From Caballeronia grimmiae (GTDB taxonomy: Bacteria; Pseudomonadota; Gammaproteobacteria; Burkholderiales; Burkholderiaceae), in assembly GCF_000698555.1 (NCBI RefSeq), contig NZ_JFHE01000001.1:310001-374000 (forward strand): DNA of 64,000 bases, in the 5' to 3' direction. Both the position numbers and the translations under genes were made by a program. How positions within the stretch are numbered: the first letter of the stretch is position 1; each line of letters opens with the position of its first letter. The notes beneath the pieces are model-generated. The model saw only the letters and a program-made list of their open reading frames with translations. It did no database searches and was not told the DNA's origin. Below, in pieces: positions 9,895-19,470 of the stretch.

Positions 9895-10776
9895 ATGGCA
9901 CGAAACGTCTATTCGACGAGCACCATCACTACGCGACAGGGCGTCGAACTGTTTCTGCACCGCTGGCAGCCGTCGCCGCCTATGGAGCCGCAGGCGCGCA
10001 TTGCGTTGCTGCACGGACTGGGCGAGCATGCCGGACGCTATGACGCGCTCGCACAGACGTTGAATGCGGCCGGCATCGAAGTGATCGCGCTGGACTTGCG
10101 CGGCCACGGCAAGTCGTCGGGTGAGCGCGCGTATGTGCGCGTTTTCGACGACTATCTGAGCGATGCCGCCGTCCTGCTCGAAGCATGCGCCGCCACGCCT
10201 CCCGCCGATACGCCGCTTTTCCTCATGGGCCACAGCATGGGCGGGACCGTCGCCGCGTTGCATGCGGCCGAGCGGGCGGAAGAAGGAACGCTTGCGGGCA
10301 TGATCCTGTCGAGCCCCGCGCTCCGGCCCGGCAAGGACATGCCGGGCTGGAAGGCGAAGCTGGCGCGAATCGTCGGCACGGTGTTGCCACGCTGGCGCGC
10401 GTTCCAAATCGATGCCGCGTTGCTATCGCGTGCGCCCGGCGTCGTGGAGGCTTATCGGCGCGACCCGCTCGTGCATCACGGACCCGTGACCGCGCGCACC
10501 GCTGCGCAGATTCTTGCAGCGATGGAACGCATTGCGGCGAAGCGCGCGAACATCACGGTGCCCTACTTGATCTTTCATGGCGGCGCCGACGCGATCTGCG
10601 ATCCCGCGGGCAGCCGCGAATTCGAAGCCAGCGCCGGTTCGACCGACGCCACCCTCGCAATCTACGAAGGCAGCTATCACGAGACGCTCAACGATCTGGA
10701 TCGCGACCGCGTGATTCGCGCACTGATCGACTGGACGCTCGTGCGCGCCGACTATGCGCGCAGCCGCTCGGCTTAA
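9895..10776 (+). CDS. Alpha/beta hydrolase (monoacylglycerol lipase-like)
   Basis: The 293-residue protein has the serine-hydrolase nucleophile elbow GHSMGG (Ser about residue 117), the LHGLGEHAGRYD oxyanion segment, an acid near FHGGADAICDP and a histidine near YHETLND. This matches the Hydrolase_4 / lysophospholipase-monoacylglycerol lipase group. No signal peptide is seen, so it is cytoplasmic. Its TAA overlaps the stop of the convergent HDAC-like gene (shared TTAA at 10773-10776). The substrate is unknown; a lysophospholipid or monoglyceride is likely. Confidence 0.88.
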   Translation: MARNVYSTSTITTRQGVELFLHRWQPSPPMEPQARIALLHGLGEHAGRYDALAQTLNAAGIEVIALDLRGHGKSSGERAYVRVFDDYLSDAAVLLEACAATPPADTPLFLMGHSMGGTVAALHAAERAEEGTLAGMILSSPALRPGKDMPGWKAKLARIVGTVLPRWRAFQIDAALLSRAPGVVEAYRRDPLVHHGPVTARTAAQILAAMERIAAKRANITVPYLIFHGGADAICDPAGSREFEASAGSTDATLAIYEGSYHETLNDLDRDRVIRALIDWTLVRADYARSRSA

Positions 10777-11696
10777 ATTTCGGCCAGCGCCCGCAAGTGC
10801 GCGACGACGCTGCGCCCAAGCGCCGACAGGTTGTAACCGCCTTCGAGACAGCTGACGATGCGCCCTTGCGCGTGCCGCTTCGCCACGGCGCGAATCTGCT
10901 CGGTGATCCACGCGTAGTCGTCCTCGACGAGGCCCATGTTGCCCAGATCGTCTTCGCGATGCGCGTCGAAGCCGGCCGAGACGAACAGCATTTGCGGCTT
11001 GAATTCGTTCAGACGCGGCAGCCACATGAGATCGACGACTTCGCGCACGGCCATGCCCTTGGTGCGCGCCGGCAGCGGCACGTTCACCATGTTCGATGCG
11101 TGATTGTCCGCGCCACTGAACGGATAAAACGGATGCTGGAAGAAGCTGCACATCAGCACGCGCGGATCGCCGGTGAAGGCGGCCTCGGTGCCGTTGCCGT
11201 GATGCACATCGAAATCGATGACCGCGACGCGCTCCAGGCCATGCACTTCGAGCGCGTGACGCGCCGCGATGGCGACGTTGTTAAAGAGGCAAAAGCCCAT
11301 CGCGCGGGCGGGCTCCGCGTGGTGCCCCGGCGGACGCACGCTGCAGAATGCGTTGTCGTATCGCCCTTCCATGACGGCGTCGGTAGCCGCGATGGCCGCG
11401 CCCGCAGCACGCAACGCCGCGCGGTAGGAAGCCGGACACATCGACGTATCGGGGTCCAGTTCGCTTCGTCCCTGCTCGGGCGTGCGGCTCTTGATGTAGT
11501 CGATATGCGCCTGCGTATGCACGCGCGCGAGGTCGGTTTCCTCGGCGAGCGGCGCTTCCTCGCGCTCGATCAGGGAATCGATCCGGCTCGCGATGAGCTG
11601 GTCTTCGATGGCCTGCAGCCGCGCCGGGCACTCGGGATGCCACTGGCCGTTGTCATGCTGGAGGCAGTCGGGATGGGTATAGAAGCCGGTGGCCAT
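10773..11696 (-). CDS. Histone-deacetylase-like amidohydrolase
   Basis: This 307-residue zinc hydrolase belongs to the arginase/deacetylase fold (class II HDAC-like). The motifs RPPGHHAEP, VIDFDVHHGNGT (zinc ligands), SAGFDAHREDD and EGGYNLSALG are complete, so it should be active. Bacterial relatives deacetylate acetylpolyamines or acetyl-lysine-type amides; the real substrate is not readable. Convergent with, and overlapping by 4 bases, the alpha/beta hydrolase gene; divergent from mltB. Confidence 0.92.
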   Translation of the reverse strand: MATGFYTHPDCLQHDNGQWHPECPARLQAIEDQLIASRIDSLIEREEAPLAEETDLARVHTQAHIDYIKSRTPEQGRSELDPDTSMCPASYRAALRAAGAAIAATDAVMEGRYDNAFCSVRPPGHHAEPARAMGFCLFNNVAIAARHALEVHGLERVAVIDFDVHHGNGTEAAFTGDPRVLMCSFFQHPFYPFSGADNHASNMVNVPLPARTKGMAVREVVDLMWLPRLNEFKPQMLFVSAGFDAHREDDLGNMGLVEDDYAWITEQIRAVAKRHAQGRIVSCLEGGYNLSALGRSVVAHLRALAEI

Positions 11697-12002
11697 GATG
11701 TCTCGCAGTGCCGTTGTCGTCGGCTCTCGTCTCGTGTTTTTTCGTCATACGCGATTCCCGCGCCGCGTATTTGGCGTTAAGTTACCACACCGTTTCAAAC
11801 GGCCGCCTTCCGGGCGGGCATCGGCCTTGCGCGCAAGGGGCGTCGGTTATACTGCCCCGACGCCTCGACAGGCAAGCATCGTCGATGGTTCGTCGCAGGA
11901 CGTTGCGTCCGGTTGAGCATTCTTGCATCGGGAATAGCGACGCGTCGCTCCAAGCGCGCTCGAACATCCGGCATCGCCCCATATCGCCTCATCACGCACA
12001 CT
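11697..12002. promoter_or_regulatory. Divergent region HDAC-like gene / mltB
   Basis: No gene is seen in these 306 bases. On the plus strand a -10 TATACT (11848-11853) is preceded by TTGCGC (11827-11832) with a short 15-base spacer, a possible mltB promoter giving a leader of about 140 bases. An in-frame extension of mltB back to 11913 does not look like protein; the signal peptide begins at 12003. Confidence 0.4.
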
Positions 12003-13157
12003 ATGACTTTTCAGTTTGCCCCGCTCGACTCCACCTTCAGGCCGCTGACGCGCGCGTTCATCGCATCTCTTTTCTGCGCGATCGGCGTCATGTCCGGCAA
12101 CAGTGCCGTCGCGCAATCGCAGCAGCCGCAGAGCACCGCGCAAGGGCAAGTGTTCGAAGAAGAGATCGTGCCGCAGCGTTATGCGAACAACGCGAATGTC
12201 GATGCTTTCATCAACGACATGGTCGCGCGTTACGACTTCGATGCCGCGAAGCTGCACGACCTGTTCAATCGCGTCAGCTATTCCGCGACAGCAGTGAAGC
12301 TCGTGCTGCCCTCGCCGACGCCATCGACGAAAAACTGGCGTGTGTACCAGTCGCGCTTCATCGAGCCGATTCGCATCGACGCGGGCGTGAAATTCTGGCG
12401 CGCGAATCAGGCGACGCTGCAGCGCGCGTCCGCGCAGTTCGGCGTGCCGCCCGAGGTGATCGTCGGGATCATCGGCGTGGAAACCATCTACGGGCGATAC
12501 ATGGGCAACTTCCGCGCGCTCGACGCGCTGACCACGCTCACGTTCGACTATCCGAATACGCCGAACCGGCTCGAACGTCAGGCGACGTTCCGCAAGAACC
12601 TGGAAGACCTGCTGGTGTGGACGCGCGATTCGCAGATCGATCCGACCACCGTGCTCGGTTCGTACACCGGCGCGATCGGCATTCCGCAGTTCCTGCCGAG
12701 CAGCATCGTGCAATACGCGGTCGATTTCGACGGCAACAGCCGCATCGATCTGCGCACGAGCCAGGCCGATGCGATCGGCAGCGTCGCGAATTATCTGAAG
12801 CAGAACGGCTGGGAACCGGGCCGTCCGGTCGTGTGGCGCATCGCGGGAGATGAAGGCAGCCAGGGCATCGCCCAAGCCGCCGCCGATGGACAGGCGGAGC
12901 CGCACTGGTCGCTCTCGCAACTGACGAAGGCCGGCATGCTGATGGCCGAGCCGGGGCTGAATGTTGCGGCCGAGGCGGCGACGCCGCTGACCGTCGTCGA
13001 TCTGCCGACGCCCGGGCGCGCCACCGAGTACACGCTCGGACTGAAGAACTTCTATGTGCTCACGCGCTATAACCGCAGCTTCTTCTATGCGCTCGCCGTG
13101 TATCAGCTCGGCGAGGCGGTGAAGGCGCGCATGGCGGCCACGGGCGCCGACCAGTAA
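12003..13157 (+). CDS. mltB: Membrane-bound lytic murein transglycosylase B
   Basis: MltB cleaves the glycan strand of peptidoglycan with formation of 1,6-anhydromuramic acid. The 384-residue precursor has a hydrophobic signal (FIASLFCAIGVMSGNSAVAQ), then the SLT family 3 catalytic region with the glutamate in VGIIGVETIYGRYMGNFR, and TGAIGIPQFLPSSI. No lipobox cysteine is visible, so it may be a soluble periplasmic form. The start at 12003 is chosen because it places the signal peptide at the N-terminus. Confidence 0.93.
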   Translation: MTFQFAPLDSTFRPLTRAFIASLFCAIGVMSGNSAVAQSQQPQSTAQGQVFEEEIVPQRYANNANVDAFINDMVARYDFDAAKLHDLFNRVSYSATAVKLVLPSPTPSTKNWRVYQSRFIEPIRIDAGVKFWRANQATLQRASAQFGVPPEVIVGIIGVETIYGRYMGNFRALDALTTLTFDYPNTPNRLERQATFRKNLEDLLVWTRDSQIDPTTVLGSYTGAIGIPQFLPSSIVQYAVDFDGNSRIDLRTSQADAIGSVANYLKQNGWEPGRPVVWRIAGDEGSQGIAQAAADGQAEPHWSLSQLTKAGMLMAEPGLNVAAEAATPLTVVDLPTPGRATEYTLGLKNFYVLTRYNRSFFYALAVYQLGEAVKARMAATGADQ

Positions 13158-13167
13158 GCTCAAGTGC

Positions 13168-13190
13168 GACGCGCGGTTGGTCCGCGCGTC
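13168..13190. terminator. Hairpin between mltB and cysM
   Basis: A perfect 9-bp GC-rich stem GACGCGCGG / CCGCGCGTC with a 5-base loop lies in the 41-base convergent gap. There is no T-tract on either side, so it is a weak or Rho-assisted terminator at best. Confidence 0.4.
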
Positions 13191-13198
13191 GTCATCGG

Positions 13199-14101
13199 TC
13201 AGGCAGGAAACACGCCCGTCGACAGATAGCGATCGCCGCGATCGCAAACGACGAACACGATGGTCGCGTTCTCGACCTGACGCGCGACACGCAGCGCCAC
13301 TTCACACGCGCCGCCCGACGAAATACCGGCGAAGATGCCTTCGACCGATGCGAGCCGGCGGGCCATCGCTTCCGACGCGGCCTGACTCACGTTTTCCACA
13401 CGATCGACGCGGCTGCGATCGAAAATCTTCGGCATATACGCTTCCGGCCATTTACGGATGCCCGGAATACGCGAGCCTTCTTCCGGCTGCGCCCCGACGA
13501 TCTCGATCTTCTCGTTCTTCTCTTTCAGATACCGCGACACGCCCATGATCGTGCCCGTCGTGCCCATCGACGAGACGAAATGCGTGATGCGGCCTTCGGT
13601 CTGCTGCCAGAGTTCCGGGCCGGTGGTCTCGTAGTGCGCGAGCGGATTGTCCGGATTGGCGAACTGGTCGAGGATGATGCCCTTGCCGTCGCGTTGCATC
13701 TGGTCCGCGAGATCGCGGGCGTATTCCATGCCGCCCGTTACCGGCGTCAGAATGATCTGCGCGCCGTACGCGCCCATGCTCTGACGGCGCTCGATCGACA
13801 GATCCTCCGGCAGAATCAGCACCATCTTGTAGCCGCGCACAGCGGCGGCCATTGCGAGCGCGATGCCCGTGTTGCCGCTCGTCGCTTCGATCAGCGTGTC
13901 GCCCGGCTTGATGCGGCCGCGCTCTTCAGCTTTCCTGATCATCGACAAAGCTGGCCGGTCTTTCACGGAGCCCGCCGGGTTGTTGCCTTCGAGCTTGCCC
14001 AACACGACGTTGTTGCGGCTGCGGATTTCATCGTCCACGACGCGGACGAGTTGCACGAGCGGCGTGTTGCCGATCGTGTCTTCGATAGTCATGTAAGCCA
14101 T
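13199..14101 (-). CDS. cysM: Cysteine synthase B
   Basis: CysM is a PLP enzyme that makes cysteine from O-acetylserine and sulfide or thiosulfate. The 300-residue product begins MAYMTIEDTIGNTPLVQL and has the PLP lysine in GNNPAGSVKDRPA, the substrate loop EATSGNTGIALA and the phosphate-binding GTTGTIMG. IVGAQPEEGSRIPGIRKWP is typical of CysM rather than CysK. ATG at 14101 is chosen from the conserved MAY-TIEDTIG N-terminus; a second ATG lies three codons inside. Confidence 0.94.
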   Translation of the reverse strand: MAYMTIEDTIGNTPLVQLVRVVDDEIRSRNNVVLGKLEGNNPAGSVKDRPALSMIRKAEERGRIKPGDTLIEATSGNTGIALAMAAAVRGYKMVLILPEDLSIERRQSMGAYGAQIILTPVTGGMEYARDLADQMQRDGKGIILDQFANPDNPLAHYETTGPELWQQTEGRITHFVSSMGTTGTIMGVSRYLKEKNEKIEIVGAQPEEGSRIPGIRKWPEAYMPKIFDRSRVDRVENVSQAASEAMARRLASVEGIFAGISSGGACEVALRVARQVENATIVFVVCDRGDRYLSTGVFPA

Positions 14102-14239
14102 AGCGAACCGGATGTCGAATCCCGCGGCGAATGCTTGGACCGCGTTCAGAGATTGTGATGAGGGAATGAAACGATTGTAGCCCACCGGTCTTTCCGATGC
14201 GTCGCGCCCCTCATGCGCCAATGGCTTCCTCGCTCACGC

Positions 14240-14268
14240 AAAAAACCCGCGGTGAGGCAAACCGCGGG
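14240..14268 (-). terminator. Terminator downstream of comEA-like gene
   Basis: The stem CCCGCGGT / ACCGCGGG (14246-14253 with 14261-14268) is followed on the minus strand by a T-run (complement of the A run at 14240-14245). It lies 80 bases past the comEA-like stop and insulates cysM. Confidence 0.75.
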
Positions 14269-14349
14269 GAGCCCAAAACATCCGAAGGCTGAAGGAGCGT
14301 GACCGATTCGGCATACCGGCGGCGAGGCTCCGCCGGCATGCCGCGCTGC

Positions 14350-14718
14350 TTACTTCTTCACGACGACAGGCTTCGAGCCCGCCGACGAAGCCACCGGCGT
14401 CGCGCTGACATGATTCGCGCCGCCCGCGCTTGCGGCAGCCGTCTTGGGCGCGTTGCCGATGCTCAGGCCCTCTGCCTCCAGACGCTGCACCGTCTTGCCG
14501 CCCATGCCCTTCACGCGCGAACTAAGATCGGCCGCGTCCTTGAACGGGCCGTGCGCCTGTCGCTCGTCGAGAATGGCTTTCGCCTTTGCCGGACCAATGC
14601 CCTTGATGCCGCGCAGCGCATCGGTATTGGCGGTGTTGACATCGACCGCCGCGAACGCCGAACCGATGGAAAGGGTCAGCGCCAGGGCGACGATCGTTGA
14701 GAGTGCTTGCTTGAACAT
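14350..14718 (-). CDS. ComEA-family helix-hairpin-helix DNA-binding protein
   Basis: The 122-residue secreted protein has a signal peptide ending AFA-AVD and a helix-hairpin-helix domain (VDVNTANTDALRGIKGIGPAKAKAIL, then FKDAADLSSRVKGMGGKTVQRL). ComEA proteins bind incoming double-stranded DNA in the periplasm during natural transformation. The C-terminal 40 residues are low-complexity A/S/G/K. GGAG ten bases upstream supports the start. No other competence gene is near, so a role in DNA uptake is inferred from family only. Confidence 0.88.
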   Translation of the reverse strand: MFKQALSTIVALALTLSIGSAFAAVDVNTANTDALRGIKGIGPAKAKAILDERQAHGPFKDAADLSSRVKGMGGKTVQRLEAEGLSIGNAPKTAAASAGGANHVSATPVASSAGSKPVVVKK

Positions 14719-14791
14719 ACTGGTCTCCAGAAGAACCGGCCGGCGAACAGTGCCGACCGCGAGACCCAGTGTAGAGAGACTTGAAAGGCGT

Positions 14792-15784
14792 TTAAAGCTG
14801 GCCGAATAGCCAACGCACGTAGCGATCGACGCCTTCCTGAACCGTGAGGAACGGCGCGTCGTAGCCGGCAGCGCGCAGGCGCGTCTGGTCGGCTTGCGTG
14901 AAGCACTGGTACTTGCCGCGCAGGGCGTCGGGGAACGGAATGTACTCGATCAGCCCCCGCTGCACCAGCTCCGCGAGCGAGAGCGGCGCTTCGCCATTCA
15001 TCGACCGCAGCGAGTTCACCACCGTCGACGCGATGTCGTTAAACGGCTGCGCGCGTCCCGTGCCGAGGTTGAAGATGCCCGACTTCTCCGGATGATCGAG
15101 GAAGTGCAGATTGACCTTCACCACGTCTTCGACGGACACGAAGTCGCGCGTCTGCTCGCCCGCGCCGTAGCCGTTGTACTCGCCGAAGAGCTTGACCTTG
15201 CCCTCGGAGCGGAACTGGTTGAAGTTGTGGAACGCGACCGACGCCATGCGCCCCTTGTGCGTCTCACGCGGGCCGTACACGTTGAAGTACCGGAAGCCGA
15301 CAATCTGACTGCCCGCCTTCGGCAAGACCTGACGCACGACCTGGTCGAACAGGAACTTCGAGTAGCCGTAGACGTTGAGCGGCTTTTCGACTTCGCGCTC
15401 TTCGACAAAGCGGCTCGAACCGCCATAGGTCGCAGCCGACGACGCATACAGAAACTGCGCGCCCTGCTCGAGACAGATGTCCATCACGTCCCGGCTATAG
15501 CGGAAGTTGTTGTCCATCATGTAGCGGCCGTCGGTTTCCATCGTGTCCGAGCACGCGCCTTCATGGAACACTGCACGCACCCGGCCGAAATCGCCACGGC
15601 GAAAACGCTCGACGAATTCGGTCTTGTCGAGGTAATCGTCGATCTCGCAGTCGACCAGATTCTTGAACTTGTCCGCGCGCGTGAGATTGTCGACCGCAAT
15701 CACGCGGTTTTCGCCGCGCTCGTTGAGCGCCTTGACGATGTTGCTGCCGATGAAGCCGGCCGCCCCGGTAACGATAAAGGTCAT
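14792..15784 (-). CDS. hldD: ADP-L-glycero-D-manno-heptose 6-epimerase
   Basis: HldD inverts C6 of ADP-D-glycero-D-manno-heptose, the last step in making the heptose donor for the LPS inner core. The 330 residues form an extended SDR: NADP motif [10 protein letters not shown] at the N-terminus, catalytic region [13 protein letters not shown] and YGYSKFLFD (Tyr-x3-Lys), then [19 protein letters not shown]. It follows hldA by 20 bases on the same strand, so kinase and epimerase are co-transcribed. Confidence 0.97.
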   Translation of the reverse strand: MTFIVTGAAGFIGSNIVKALNERGENRVIAVDNLTRADKFKNLVDCEIDDYLDKTEFVERFRRGDFGRVRAVFHEGACSDTMETDGRYMMDNNFRYSRDVMDICLEQGAQFLYASSAATYGGSSRFVEEREVEKPLNVYGYSKFLFDQVVRQVLPKAGSQIVGFRYFNVYGPRETHKGRMASVAFHNFNQFRSEGKVKLFGEYNGYGAGEQTRDFVSVEDVVKVNLHFLDHPEKSGIFNLGTGRAQPFNDIASTVVNSLRSMNGEAPLSLAELVQRGLIEYIPFPDALRGKYQCFTQADQTRLRAAGYDAPFLTVQEGVDRYVRWLFGQL

Positions 15785-15804
15785 GGCGAAGTAATCAGGT
15801 AGGA

Positions 15805-16782
15805 TCAGGCGAAGAGTTCGTTGTAATCGACGGTCGCCGTGCCGAGCTTGCCGACGACGATGCCCGCCGCGCGATTCGCATAGACGATGGAGTCGACGAG
15901 GGGCACGCCCGCGCCGAGCATCGTTGCAACCGTTGCAATGACGGTGTCGCCCGCGCCCGATACATCATACACTTCGCGCGCTTCGGCCGAATTGTGCAGC
16001 ACTTCGTTCTCGGTGAAGAGCGTCATGCCTTCTTCCGAACGCGTCAGCAGCAGCGCGCTCAGGTCGAGGTCGGCGCGGAGTTTCGTCACGCGCTCGTGCA
16101 GGTCTTCTTCGGACTTCCACTGGCCGATCACTTCGCGCAGCTCCGCGCGATTCGGCGTGATCAGCGTTGCGCCGCGATAGCGTTCCCAGTCGTCGCCCTT
16201 TGGATCGACGAGCACGGGTTTGCCGGCGGCGCGCGCGTCGCTGATCATTTGCGTGACGTGCGTGAGGCCGCCCTTCGCGTAATCGGACATCAGGATGACG
16301 TCGTGCTGCGGCAGCAGTTCGGTGAAGCGTGCGAGGCATGCACGCAGCACTTCGTGATTCGGCGTGTTCTCGAAGTCGACGCGCAGCAGTTGTTGCTGGC
16401 GCGACAACACGCGCAGCTTGATGGTCGTGAGCAGTTCGGCATCGCGGGCGAGGTGGCCCGTCACCCGGCTTTCGCCGAGCAATTCGACGATGCGCTCGCC
16501 GGGTTCGTCATGCCCCACGACGCAGAGCAGGCCCGCCTGCGCGCCGAGCGCCGCCGCGTTGCGTGCGACGTTCGCCGCGCCGCCCAAGCGATCTTCCTTC
16601 TTCTGCACATGCACGACCGGCACGGGCGCTTCCGGCGATATGCGGTTCACATCGCCGAACCAGTACCGGTCGAGCATGACATCGCCGACCACCAGCACGC
16701 GCGCCGCCGAAATGCGGGCGCGCGACACCACAGGGATATTTGCCGGCTTACTGCCGGCTGCCATTGCCGTCGAGTTCGACAT
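15805..16782 (-). CDS. hldA: D-glycero-beta-D-manno-heptose-7-phosphate kinase
   Basis: This 325-residue PfkB-family kinase phosphorylates heptose 7-phosphate at C1 in ADP-heptose synthesis. Motifs are [39 protein letters not shown] and the C-terminal [14 protein letters not shown] anion hole and base. It lacks the cytidylyltransferase-like half found in bifunctional E. coli HldE, so it is the HldA type and the adenylyltransferase (HldC) must be elsewhere. The start has TAGGA upstream and overlaps the ugd coding end by 35 bases; a second ATG at 16764 would shorten the overlap to 17. Confidence 0.95.
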   Translation of the reverse strand: MSNSTAMAAGSKPANIPVVSRARISAARVLVVGDVMLDRYWFGDVNRISPEAPVPVVHVQKKEDRLGGAANVARNAAALGAQAGLLCVVGHDEPGERIVELLGESRVTGHLARDAELLTTIKLRVLSRQQQLLRVDFENTPNHEVLRACLARFTELLPQHDVILMSDYAKGGLTHVTQMISDARAAGKPVLVDPKGDDWERYRGATLITPNRAELREVIGQWKSEEDLHERVTKLRADLDLSALLLTRSEEGMTLFTENEVLHNSAEAREVYDVSGAGDTVIATVATMLGAGVPLVDSIVYANRAAGIVVGKLGTATVDYNELFA

Positions 16783-18151
16783 GGGGACGTCCTATTGCAA
16801 AATAATCAATGCCTAGTTCAGCCATCGTTTCCGGTTCATACAGATTGCGGCCATCGAAGATGACCGGCATCTTCAGCTCGCTCTTCAAATGCCCGAAGTC
16901 GGGGCTCTTGAATTCCTTCCATTCCGTCACGATGACGAGCGCATCCGAGCCCGTCAACGCTTCCTGCTGCGTGTTCACGAAATGCAGACGGTCCATGTCG
17001 CTCTTGCGATCGGCCAGATCGAGTGCGAACACGCGCTGCGCTTCCTGCATCGCTACCGGATCATACGCGCGCACGGTCGCGCCGCGTTCGAGCAGCGACG
17101 CAATAAGACGACGGCTCGACGCCTCGCGCATGTCGTCCGTGTTCGGCTTGAATGCGAGTCCCCACACGGCGAACGTGCGGCCACGCAGGTCTTCGCCCAT
17201 GCGCTTGACGATCTTGTTGACGAGCACTTCCTTCTGCGCGTCGTTGACCTCTTCCACGGCTTCCAGGATCCGCAGCCGATGCCCGTTCTCGCGCGCCGTC
17301 TGCACGAGCGCCTGCACGTCCTTCGGGAAACAGGAGCCGCCGTAACCGCAGCCCGCATACAGGAAGTGATAGCCGATGCGCGGGTCCGAGCCAATACCGC
17401 GCCGCACCGATTCGATATCGGCGTTGACGACATCGGCGAGATTCGAGAGATCGTTCATGAACGAGATGCGCGTCGCGAGCATCGCGTTGGCCGCGTATTT
17501 CGTGAACTCGGCGGAGCGCACATCCATGTACAGCGTGCGTTCGTGATTGCGGTTGAACGGCGCGTAGAGGCGCTTCATCATTTCGCGCGCGCGATTGCCG
17601 GCCTGATCGTCGTCGATGCCGATCACGATGCGGTCCGGACGCATGAAGTCGTCCACCGCCGCGCCTTCCTTCAGGAACTCGGGGTTCGAAACGACGGAGA
17701 AGCCGTGCTTGTCCGCGCCTTCGAGCCCGCGCGCCTTCAGCTCTTCGTCGACGACGCGCTTCACTTGCAGCGCCGTGCCGACCGGCACCGTCGACTTATC
17801 GACGATCACCTTGAAGCCGTTCGAATAGCGTCCGATGTTGCGCGCCGCCGCGAGCACGTACTGCAGGTCTGCGGAGCCGTCTTCGTCGGGCGGGGTGCCG
17901 ACCGCGATGAATTGAATGTCGCCGTGCTCCACGCTCGCCTTGACGTCGGTGGAGAACTGGATGCGCCCTGCCGCGCGGCAGCGCCGGAGCATTTCCTGCA
18001 GGCCGGGCTCGTGAATCGGTACGCCGCCACTATTCAGGATATCGATCTTGCGCGCATCGACGTCGACACAAAATACGTCATTGCCGATTTCAGCGAGACA
18101 TGCGCCGGTCACCAGACCGACATAACCCGTACCCACGATAGTAACTTTCAT
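16748..18151 (-). CDS. ugd: UDP-glucose 6-dehydrogenase
   Basis: Ugd oxidises UDP-glucose twice to UDP-glucuronate, feeding polysaccharides and the L-Ara4N modification of lipid A that is important in Burkholderia. The 467 residues show the NAD motif [17 protein letters not shown], the catalytic cysteine in [15 protein letters not shown] and the C-terminal UDP-binding domain with [16 protein letters not shown]. It lies upstream of and overlaps hldA, making ugd-hldA-hldD one unit. Confidence 0.97.
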   Translation of the reverse strand: MKVTIVGTGYVGLVTGACLAEIGNDVFCVDVDARKIDILNSGGVPIHEPGLQEMLRRCRAAGRIQFSTDVKASVEHGDIQFIAVGTPPDEDGSADLQYVLAAARNIGRYSNGFKVIVDKSTVPVGTALQVKRVVDEELKARGLEGADKHGFSVVSNPEFLKEGAAVDDFMRPDRIVIGIDDDQAGNRAREMMKRLYAPFNRNHERTLYMDVRSAEFTKYAANAMLATRISFMNDLSNLADVVNADIESVRRGIGSDPRIGYHFLYAGCGYGGSCFPKDVQALVQTARENGHRLRILEAVEEVNDAQKEVLVNKIVKRMGEDLRGRTFAVWGLAFKPNTDDMREASSRRLIASLLERGATVRAYDPVAMQEAQRVFALDLADRKSDMDRLHFVNTQQEALTGSDALVIVTEWKEFKSPDFGHLKSELKMPVIFDGRNLYEPETMAELGIDYFAIGRPHVELDGNGSRQ

Positions 18152-18221
18152 AACGCTCCGTTGGTTTCAAAGGTGCCGGCCGTGGCGGGCGTTCGAATGA
18201 ACACGCCCGCCGTGCTGCAAT

Positions 18222-19397
18222 TCAGGCCGAGCTCGTGATGGGTTCGACGCGTCGCGGCGCGTAAGTTTCCCAGCCGCTGCATCCGGGGCATTGCCAATAA
18301 AAAAGACGGGCGCGGAATCCACACGTTTGGCACGTGTACCGCGGCAGATTCTTGGTGCGCTGCTTGACGAGCGTGCGCATGAGTTCCAGTTCGCCGCGGC
18401 GCGGCTCCTCGGCGGTCGCTTCCTGCGCTTCGAGCAGTCGCGTCATGCCGGCGAGATTCGGCGCGATCTGCATCTGCTTGCGTGCGAGCGCGTGCGCTGC
18501 ATCGAGACCGCGCAGTTCCTGAACATGCTTGTACGCGACATCGAGCAGGTCGTTCGACGGATAGCGGCTTGCGTAATCGGTCAGCAGATCGACGCCCTCG
18601 TCCTTGCGCCCGAGCGCCGCGTACGCCTTCATCAGCTTCTCGGCGACGAGCGGCAGATACGCCTCGTTCTGCGCTTCCACGCGCTTCCACACGGCAATCG
18701 CAGCTTCGACGTTGCCGGCGGCGGCTTCGACATCGCCCGCGAGGATCGTCGCGCGCACGTTGTCCGGGTTCGATGCCAGCGCGAGCTTCAGTTCGGCGCG
18801 TGCTTCGTCGAGATTCTTGCGTTGCAACGCTTCCTGCGCGAGTTCGCAATGAAAGTGCGCAATTTCCATGTGCAGCGACGGCGCGCCCATCTTCTCGATG
18901 CGTTCCGCCGTCACGATCGACTTCGGCCAGTCCTTCTCGATCTCGTAGATGGTCAGCAGCGCGCGCTGTGCGCCAAGCGAGTATTCGCCTGCTTCCAGCG
19001 AGCGGAAGGTTTCTTCGGCGCGGTCAAGCAGGCCGGCTTTCAGGAAGTCCTGACCCAGTTCATACAGCGCGTGATCGCGTTCGGCGACGGGCAAATCCGC
19101 CCGGCTCAACAGATTCTGATGCACGCGGATCGCGCGATCCGTTTCCCCGCGCCGGCGAAACAGGTTGCCGAGCGCGAAGTGCAATTCGATGGTTTCGGGG
19201 TCCAGTTTGGCGACTTCGACGAACGCGTCGATCGCCTTGTCGTGTTGCTCGTTGAGCAGGAAGTTTAAGCCGCGAAAATAGGAGCGTGGCAGATTCGCAT
19301 TCTCGGACAGCAGCGTTTTGAGATCGTAGCGCGACGCCATCCATCCGAGCGCGAAGGCTACGGGAATCACGAGCAGCCACCAGAAGTCTAGATCCAT
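18222..19397 (-). CDS. lapB: Lipopolysaccharide assembly protein B (LapB/YciM)
   Basis: LapB is an inner-membrane-anchored TPR protein that recruits FtsH to degrade LpxC and so balances LPS synthesis. The 391 residues show an N-terminal anchor (LDFWWLLVIPVAFALGWMAS), a conserved SYFRGLNFLLNEQHDKAIDAF first repeat, about nine TPRs, and a C-terminal rubredoxin-like metal site (YTCQTCG, then WQCPGC). All four cysteines are present. It follows lapA on the same strand, as in E. coli. Confidence 0.95.
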   Translation of the reverse strand: MDLDFWWLLVIPVAFALGWMASRYDLKTLLSENANLPRSYFRGLNFLLNEQHDKAIDAFVEVAKLDPETIELHFALGNLFRRRGETDRAIRVHQNLLSRADLPVAERDHALYELGQDFLKAGLLDRAEETFRSLEAGEYSLGAQRALLTIYEIEKDWPKSIVTAERIEKMGAPSLHMEIAHFHCELAQEALQRKNLDEARAELKLALASNPDNVRATILAGDVEAAAGNVEAAIAVWKRVEAQNEAYLPLVAEKLMKAYAALGRKDEGVDLLTDYASRYPSNDLLDVAYKHVQELRGLDAAHALARKQMQIAPNLAGMTRLLEAQEATAEEPRRGELELMRTLVKQRTKNLPRYTCQTCGFRARLFYWQCPGCSGWETYAPRRVEPITSSA

Positions 19398-19470
19398 GCG
19401 AATGTGTGGTTGAGTCGGTTAGGTGTCTGCTGTTGCGGGGTCCCGCCACGTATCGCAGCGACGGGTGCGC

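Noticed and set aside
11847..13247. 466-residue frame antisense to mltB, and similar long antisense frames over nadE, gyrA, rpsA, fdsB and the CPA2 antiporter gene
   Set aside because: All are R/H/D/A-rich shadow frames over genes with clear families; such frames are expected in high-GC codon use.
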